This document shows, piece by piece, positions 60,825 to 64,000 of a stretch of DNA of 64,000 bases. The stretch spans positions 1,389,501-1,453,500 of the forward strand of contig NZ_CP053557.1 of NCBI RefSeq assembly GCF_014524545.1, in the 5' to 3' direction. This stretch comes from Exiguobacterium sp. Helios. Lineage in GTDB: Bacteria > Bacillota > Bacilli > Exiguobacteriales > Exiguobacteriaceae. The notes under the pieces are model-generated. The model saw nothing but the letters and a program-made list of their open reading frames with translations, had not been told where the DNA came from and did no database searches. Position numbers and translations under genes: made by a program. Positions within the stretch are counted from its first letter, which is position 1. Each line of letters begins with the position of its first letter.

Positions 60825-61946
60825 CTAATCGACAGAATGAGTCACAGCTACTTCGAGTTCGCGTGTAAAAAGTGTCACCCGGTTGCGTCCGTTTTGTTTG
60901 GAATGATAAAGTGCGACGTCCGCATCCGTCACAAGTTGCTGAATCTCTGATGTTGATTTCGGGAAAAGTGCGACTCCGAACGAAGCTGTCAACGGCAGTT
61001 GCGTCCCATTCGACAATTGAAACGGAGACGTCGCAATCCGTTCCCGCAACTGTTCAGCCAGCGCCAGGACTTTTGCATCCGTCAACTGTTCGACGAGAAT
61101 GGAAAATTCCTCACCCCCGTTACGGGAGATGAATCCGGCATCCGTCACACCGTCCCGCAAACGGGAGGCGAATTGACGCAGGACCTCGTCACCGGCTTCG
61201 TGACCGAACGTATCATTGACATGTTTGAAATGATCGATATCGATCGTAATCAACGCTACTTCATGTTGCTGTAAAATCGTTTGTTGCTTTAAATCATCAA
61301 AATGATCCGTAAACGCACGGAAATTATGTAAGCCGGTCAAAAAATCACGTTGTGCCGTTTGTTGCCATGTCCGCATCGACTGTTTCGTCAAACGGATGTC
61401 ACGGATGATGACGAGTGCAAGCCAACTGCTGATGAAGGAAGCGGGCAGGACGACACTGAGGATATCGAAGAGGAGACCCGTGTCAGCTAAGACAAATATC
61501 AAAACGATTCCATGCAGGACAGTCGCATAGACAGTGACCATTGTAAAGGTCCGCTTGGAATAGATCGGCAACCACTTGACGAGAAGCGACGTCCCGACAG
61601 CAATCAGGATGATGAACAGTGCTGCCGCATACGCTGAGCTGTTCAGATTAATGCTGAACCGGTAAAGAATGATGACACTTGTCACAATCATCGTCGGCAA
61701 CGGACCGGCAAAATAAGCGGCAACGATGACAGGAATGTGCCGCAAGTCGACTAAAACACCGGGAACGGGCTCAATCGTCAGTTGCATCAGCAACCAAGAT
61801 AAGATACTCAGGCTGATTCCGTACAAAATGCGGACTGAGCGTTTGGAATCGACGGTAATCGGATGCGGTGACAGCTTTCCGAGCAGGTAAAAACCGCTCA
61901 TCAATAGGGTCAGGTTATGGAGAAGATCATACAAAATGGTTTTCAA
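60825..61946 (-). CDS. Membrane diguanylate cyclase (GGDEF)
   Basis: 373-aa protein. Six hydrophobic segments in the first 185 residues resemble the 5TMR-LYT sensor module of Bacillales. The cyclase domain (about 200-365) has an intact site: RDFLTGLHNFRAF, ITIDIDHFKHVNDTFGHEAG and R-N-G-G-E-E-F. It should make c-di-GMP in response to a membrane or envelope cue. TTG start at 61946, seven bases after AAGGTG. It is divergent from the yxjC operon. Confidence 0.9.
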   Translation of the reverse strand: MKTILYDLLHNLTLLMSGFYLLGKLSPHPITVDSKRSVRILYGISLSILSWLLMQLTIEPVPGVLVDLRHIPVIVAAYFAGPLPTMIVTSVIILYRFSINLNSSAYAAALFIILIAVGTSLLVKWLPIYSKRTFTMVTVYATVLHGIVLIFVLADTGLLFDILSVVLPASFISSWLALVIIRDIRLTKQSMRTWQQTAQRDFLTGLHNFRAFTDHFDDLKQQTILQQHEVALITIDIDHFKHVNDTFGHEAGDEVLRQFASRLRDGVTDAGFISRNGGEEFSILVEQLTDAKVLALAEQLRERIATSPFQLSNGTQLPLTASFGVALFPKSTSEIQQLVTDADVALYHSKQNGRNRVTLFTRELEVAVTHSVD

Positions 61947-62085
61947 ATTCAGGCACCTTGCTTTCGTTTGACAAATCGTTCTACCGTTTAGAATACGCTA
62001 TTGACGTCAAATAGTCCTCCATCTGGTCAAAAGATTTCCGAAAAAGACATCAAAAAATAAATGTGTCTATAATGTGAAGTTATAG

Positions 62086-62110
62086 AACCTATAAGCTGTA
62101 CTTATAGGTT
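62086..62110. promoter_or_regulatory. Perfect inverted repeat upstream of yxjC
   Basis: AACCTATAAG-CTGTA-CTTATAGGTT, 90 bases upstream of the start. It could be an operator of an unknown regulator or a weak terminator (TAGGGTTTTT follows). Confidence 0.45.
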
Positions 62111-62165
62111 TAGGGTTTTTGATTGACCATCCGGTGATTCAATTGTTAAATGATGAAGAAGCAAT

Positions 62166-62179
62166 TGAAAGCGCTTACT
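62166..62179. promoter_or_regulatory. Candidate CcpA (cre) site
   Basis: TGAAAGCGCTTACT lies 22 bases before the yxjC start and fits the cre consensus TGWAANCGNTNWCA except for the last base. Catabolite repression would suit a ketone-body or short-chain acid operon. Confidence 0.55.
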
Positions 62180-62200
62180 AAATTTTAAAGGAGATCCATC

Positions 62201-63640
62201 ATGGAACTGATTATCATTCTTCTTGCCTTATCTTTATTAATGTTCGTAGCGTACCGTGGCTTTTCAGTCATCTTATTTGCTCCGATCTGTGCTCTGTTCG
62301 CTGTCTTACTGACGAATCCGGATTGGGTCTTGCCGTTCTTCTCCAACATCTTCATGGAAAAAATGGTGGGATTCATTAAAGCCTACTTCCCGGTCTTCCT
62401 GCTCGGAGCGATTTTCGGGAAAGTCGTCGAAATGTCAGGAATCGCTGAATCGATCGCGAAGTCGATCATTCGGATGATCGGAGCGAAACGGGCGATTCTT
62501 GCCATCGTGTTGCTTGGCGCGATTTTGACGTATAGCGGTGTCAGCCTGTTCGTCGTCGTCTTTGCCGTCTATCCGTTCGCAGCGAACTTGTTCCGCGAAG
62601 CGAATATCCCGAAACGCTTGATTCCGGGAACGATTGCCCTTGGTGCGTTTACGTTTACGATGGATGCCTTGCCGGGGACACCGCAAATCCAGAACGTCAT
62701 TCCGACGACGTTCTTTAAAACGGATATCTATGCGGCACCAATCATGGGATCAATCGGCGGCTTGATCATCCTGACGGTCGGGATGTTCTATCTTGAATCC
62801 CGTAAACGTAAAGCTCATCAAGCTGGGGAAGGGTATGCCGGATTTGAAGCGACGGCAGCCAGTACGGCTCCGCAGATGGAATTGAAAAATGAACCGGAAC
62901 TGACGCTCGAGACGGCACAACAACCGGTTTACCGCCAAGTCCTGGCATTTGTGCCGTTGATTTTAGTCGCTGTCATGAACAAATACTTTACGCTCGCGAT
63001 TCCGGCATGGTATCCGGAAGGTTTTGATTTCGCCGCGATCGGTCTTGAAGCATTCGGGAAAATCGAGACGCCGGCCGTTCTTGCCATCTGGTCCGTCCAA
63101 ATGGCCTTGATCATCGGGATTATCTCCGCGATGCTGTATGACTTCAAAAAAGTCCGGACGAACTTCCAGGCCGGATTGAACCTCAGTATCGGTGGTGCCT
63201 TACTTGCTGTCATGAATACCGGAGCCGAGTACGGATTCGGCGGTGTCATCGCCGCTTTACCGGGCTTCAAGACGGTCTCGAACGGGATTTCATCGACGTT
63301 CACCGATCCGCTCGTCAACGGAGCGGTCACGACGACGGCACTTGCCGGGGTAACCGGTTCTGCGTCCGGCGGAATGGGCATCGCGCTCAGTGCGATGTCG
63401 GATAAATATACACAAGCGATCACGTCAGGCGGCGTCCCGCCGGAAGTCATGCACCGGGTCATCTCGATGGCGTCCGGCGGCATGGATACGTTACCGCACA
63501 ACGGAGCCGTCATCACGTTGCTTGCCGTCACCGGCTTGACGCACCGTCAGTCGTACCGTGACATCTTTATGATTACGATTTTAAAGACAGTGACGGTCTT
63601 CCTGATGATCGGACTTTACAATCTGACAGGTCTTTATTAA
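62201..63640 (+). CDS. yxjC: GntP-family permease, YxjC-like (hydroxybutyrate/acetoacetate type)
   Basis: 479-aa permease with about twelve to fourteen membrane segments; a poorly conserved central loop (around 205-235) connects the halves. Blocks such as GAILTYSGVSLFVVVFAVYP, ALGAFTFTMDALPGTPQIQN and SASGGMGIALSAMSDKYTQA match GntP. In B. subtilis yxjC precedes scoA-scoB and is thought to import D-3-hydroxybutyrate; the same order is found here. AAAGGAGA precedes the ATG. Confidence 0.88.
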   Translation: MELIIILLALSLLMFVAYRGFSVILFAPICALFAVLLTNPDWVLPFFSNIFMEKMVGFIKAYFPVFLLGAIFGKVVEMSGIAESIAKSIIRMIGAKRAILAIVLLGAILTYSGVSLFVVVFAVYPFAANLFREANIPKRLIPGTIALGAFTFTMDALPGTPQIQNVIPTTFFKTDIYAAPIMGSIGGLIILTVGMFYLESRKRKAHQAGEGYAGFEATAASTAPQMELKNEPELTLETAQQPVYRQVLAFVPLILVAVMNKYFTLAIPAWYPEGFDFAAIGLEAFGKIETPAVLAIWSVQMALIIGIISAMLYDFKKVRTNFQAGLNLSIGGALLAVMNTGAEYGFGGVIAALPGFKTVSNGISSTFTDPLVNGAVTTTALAGVTGSASGGMGIALSAMSDKYTQAITSGGVPPEVMHRVISMASGGMDTLPHNGAVITLLAVTGLTHRQSYRDIFMITILKTVTVFLMIGLYNLTGLY

Positions 63641-63672
63641 GCATTTGGGTTTAAAAAAGGGGGAAATGAACG

Positions 63673-64000
63673 ATGCAACAGGGGAAAATCTACGATTCAT
63701 TTACAGAAGCGACAGCTGATATTTTTGACGGGGCGACACTCGTCGTCGGGGGATTCGGTTTATGCGGGATTCCGGAGAAATCGATTGCTGCCTTGCAGGA
63801 AAAAGGGGTCAAGGACTTGACGGTCGTCAGCAACAACTGTGGCGTCGATGACTTCGGACTCGGCATCTTATTACAATCACGTCAAATCAAAAAGATGGTC
63901 TCGTCCTACGTCGGGGAAAACAAGACGTTTGAGCAACAGTACTTAAGCGGAGAGATTGAGGTCGATCTCGTGCCGCAGGGGACACTGGCAGAACGGATCC
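63673..64000 (+). CDS. scoA: Succinyl-CoA:3-ketoacid CoA-transferase subunit A, partial
   Basis: Open frame that runs off the end of the window. It begins [20 protein letters not shown] and contains [33 protein letters not shown] and [20 protein letters not shown], the usual N-terminal half of ScoA. With ScoB it would transfer CoA from succinyl-CoA to acetoacetate. GGGGGAAATG precedes the ATG at 63673, 32 bases behind yxjC in the same operon. About half of the gene is present. Confidence 0.93.
   Translation, partial: MQQGKIYDSFTEATADIFDGATLVVGGFGLCGIPEKSIAALQEKGVKDLTVVSNNCGVDDFGLGILLQSRQIKKMVSSYVGENKTFEQQYLSGEIEVDLVPQGTLAERI

Overview
The window reads as chromosome from a low-to-moderate GC Gram-positive bacterium (Firmicutes, Bacillales). 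The best guess is Exiguobacterium or a close relative. This rests on Bacillus-like gene content (MhqR/MhqO, BceRSAB, YxjC-ScoA, PlsY, BmrA-like ABC exporter), strong AGGAGG ribosome sites with frequent TTG/GTG starts, and no sporulation genes apart from a SpoVK-like AAA protein. The genus is an inference; no rRNA or other marker is present.

Layout. 1-4.7 kb: small unknown genes, a VOC/LD-carboxypeptidase fusion, and a divergent pair made of an NsrR-like Rrf2 regulator without iron-sulfur cysteines and a shortened flavohemoglobin-like protein without an evident haem ligand. 4.7-20.4 kb: an IS605-type end relic, an MFS exporter behind a leader-peptide attenuator, RF3, a stress protein with a His-rich tail, an NCS2 permease with a divergent LysR regulator, RtcB, the MhqR/MhqO quinone-detoxification module with two operator palindromes, an Est30-like esterase and a decayed gene-poor patch. 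20.45-35.25 kb: an AT-rich, probably acquired block carrying a BceRS/BceAB-type peptide-resistance system, an IS3 relic, MepB, an ECF41 sigma factor with its target oxidoreductase and promoter, a MarR-monooxygenase-MFS unit with repeated palindromic operators, an F420-reductase-like dehydrogenase, an HxlR pseudogene and an operator left in front of a lost gene. 35.3-64 kb: core chromosome with aconitase, a tandem AAA protein, a VanY-type peptidase, PlsY, CutC, a BmrA-like ABC exporter, a sensor kinase followed by a degenerate GGDEF-EAL protein, a PAQR/hemolysin III protein beside DUF1836, oligoendopeptidase, RpiA, DUF350, a membrane diguanylate cyclase, and the start of a ketone-body operon (YxjC permease, ScoA) cut by the window end.

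Common themes. Several modules deal with electrophiles, quinones, antibiotics and cell-envelope antimicrobials, each beside its own regulator. Three copies of a structured intergenic repeat (about 10.0, 46.6 and 54.8 kb) keep internal hairpins while their closing stems differ in sequence but stay paired. That repeat, the degenerate NsrR/flavohemoglobin pair and the leader-peptide attenuator are the most promising undescribed features. All assignments come from reading the sequence; no database search was run.
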